Below the pieces are notes generated by a model. The model saw only the letters and a list, made by a program, of their open reading frames with translations, was not told where the DNA came from and searched no databases. This document shows, in pieces, positions 7,114-7,371 of a stretch of DNA of 7,371 bases. Every line of letters begins with the position of its first letter. The stretch's first letter is position 1. This DNA comes from Bacteroidales bacterium (GTDB lineage Bacteria; Bacteroidota; Bacteroidia; Bacteroidales; BM520). A program made the translations under genes and the position numbers. The DNA lies in the NCBI GenBank assembly GCA_028701815.1, contig JAQVPY010000110.1:1-7371 (forward strand), read 5' to 3'.

Positions 7114-7371
7114 ATGGAAGATTTTTATAAGATATTATGTGAAAAGATTAATGCTGATGACGCCGACTTTGATATCGAGTTGAATCGGGATCATGATATC
7201 TTTAAAGGGCATTTCCCCGGTGAACCTATCACCCCCGGCGTATGTATCGTAAAAACAGCCCTTGAACTGGCAAATATCGCCTTTAAAAATAAATACCAAA
7301 TAAAAACCGCTAAGAATATCAAATTCTTGAATATTATAAGTCCTGTCGACAACCCTTTCGTGTCTTTCAAA
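7114..7371 (+). CDS. FabZ/ApeI-like hotdog 3-hydroxyacyl-ACP dehydratase, 3' end cut off
   Basis: The first 86 residues of a hotdog-fold dehydratase; the frame is open to the window edge, so the C-terminal part lies downstream. The family signature FKGHFPGEPITPGVCIV (residues 30-46) contains His33 in GHFPG, the catalytic His of FabZ/FabA. Gapless alignment to FabZ (GHFPGHPVMPGVLIVEALAQ) puts Lys47 where FabZ has its catalytic Glu, so the acidic half of the active site appears missing. The segment AKNIKFLNIISPVDNPF (69-85) matches the next hotdog strand and turn ('ikkaKFr.pV.PGd'). It is likely the ApeI-type dehydratase of the cluster, probably paired with the Glu-bearing hotdog protein at 972. 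The start ATG follows the previous stop by 4 bp (TAA-TATT-ATG), the same junction as before the ketosynthase at 3849. Confidence 0.87.
   Translation, partial: MEDFYKILCEKINADDADFDIELNRDHDIFKGHFPGEPITPGVCIVKTALELANIAFKNKYQIKTAKNIKFLNIISPVDNPFVSFK

Overview
The window is an uninterrupted stretch of a type II fatty-acid/polyketide-like gene cluster of the aryl polyene (APE)/flexirubin-type pigment class. All genes lie on the + strand. The likely source is a Bacteroidota (probably Bacteroidales) genome. That guess rests on AT-rich leaders mostly lacking Shine-Dalgarno sequences, moderate GC content, protein style (TAG/TAA stops, 'HRG-T-S-F'-type chain-length-factor motif), and the gene set itself; no phylogenetic marker gene is present.

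Layout, left to right: (1) the 3' part of a class I SAM-dependent O-methyltransferase (1-968, truncated by the window edge); (2) a hotdog-fold dehydratase-like protein of the ApeP type (972-1391); (3) a 4HBT/YbgC-like acyl thioesterase (1393-1824); (4) a full ketosynthase with intact Cys-His-His (1824-2963); (5) a half-length ketosynthase-like protein without catalytic residues (2964-3575); (6) an acyl carrier protein (3587-3844); (7) a second full ketosynthase (3849-5045); (8) a chain-length-factor-like ketosynthase homologue that has lost all three catalytic residues (5051-6121); (9) a four-helix EamA/SMR-like membrane protein (6109-6462); (10) an exported LolA-like periplasmic carrier (6471-7109); (11) the 5' part of a FabZ/ApeI-like hotdog dehydratase (7114-7371, truncated by the window edge).

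Gaps between genes run from 11 bp down to a 13-bp overlap. There is no room for internal promoters or terminators, so the genes are almost certainly one transcript that continues beyond both edges. Inferred division of labour: the ACP carries a growing polyene chain; the ketosynthases, one probably paired with the chain-length factor, extend it; a ketoreductase that must lie outside the window reduces it; the hotdog proteins dehydrate it; the methyltransferase decorates the aryl head; and the membrane protein and LolA-like carrier help place the product, probably lipid-linked, in the outer membrane.

The cluster class is known, so I do not claim a new system. The most interesting details are the non-catalytic half-ketosynthase sitting stop-to-start behind a full ketosynthase, and the complementary loss of catalytic residues in the two hotdog dehydratase-like proteins: one keeps the acidic residue, the other keeps the histidine. 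That pattern suggests one composite heterodimeric dehydratase. No RNA genes, mobile elements, CRISPR arrays or gene-free stretches longer than about 11 bp were found.
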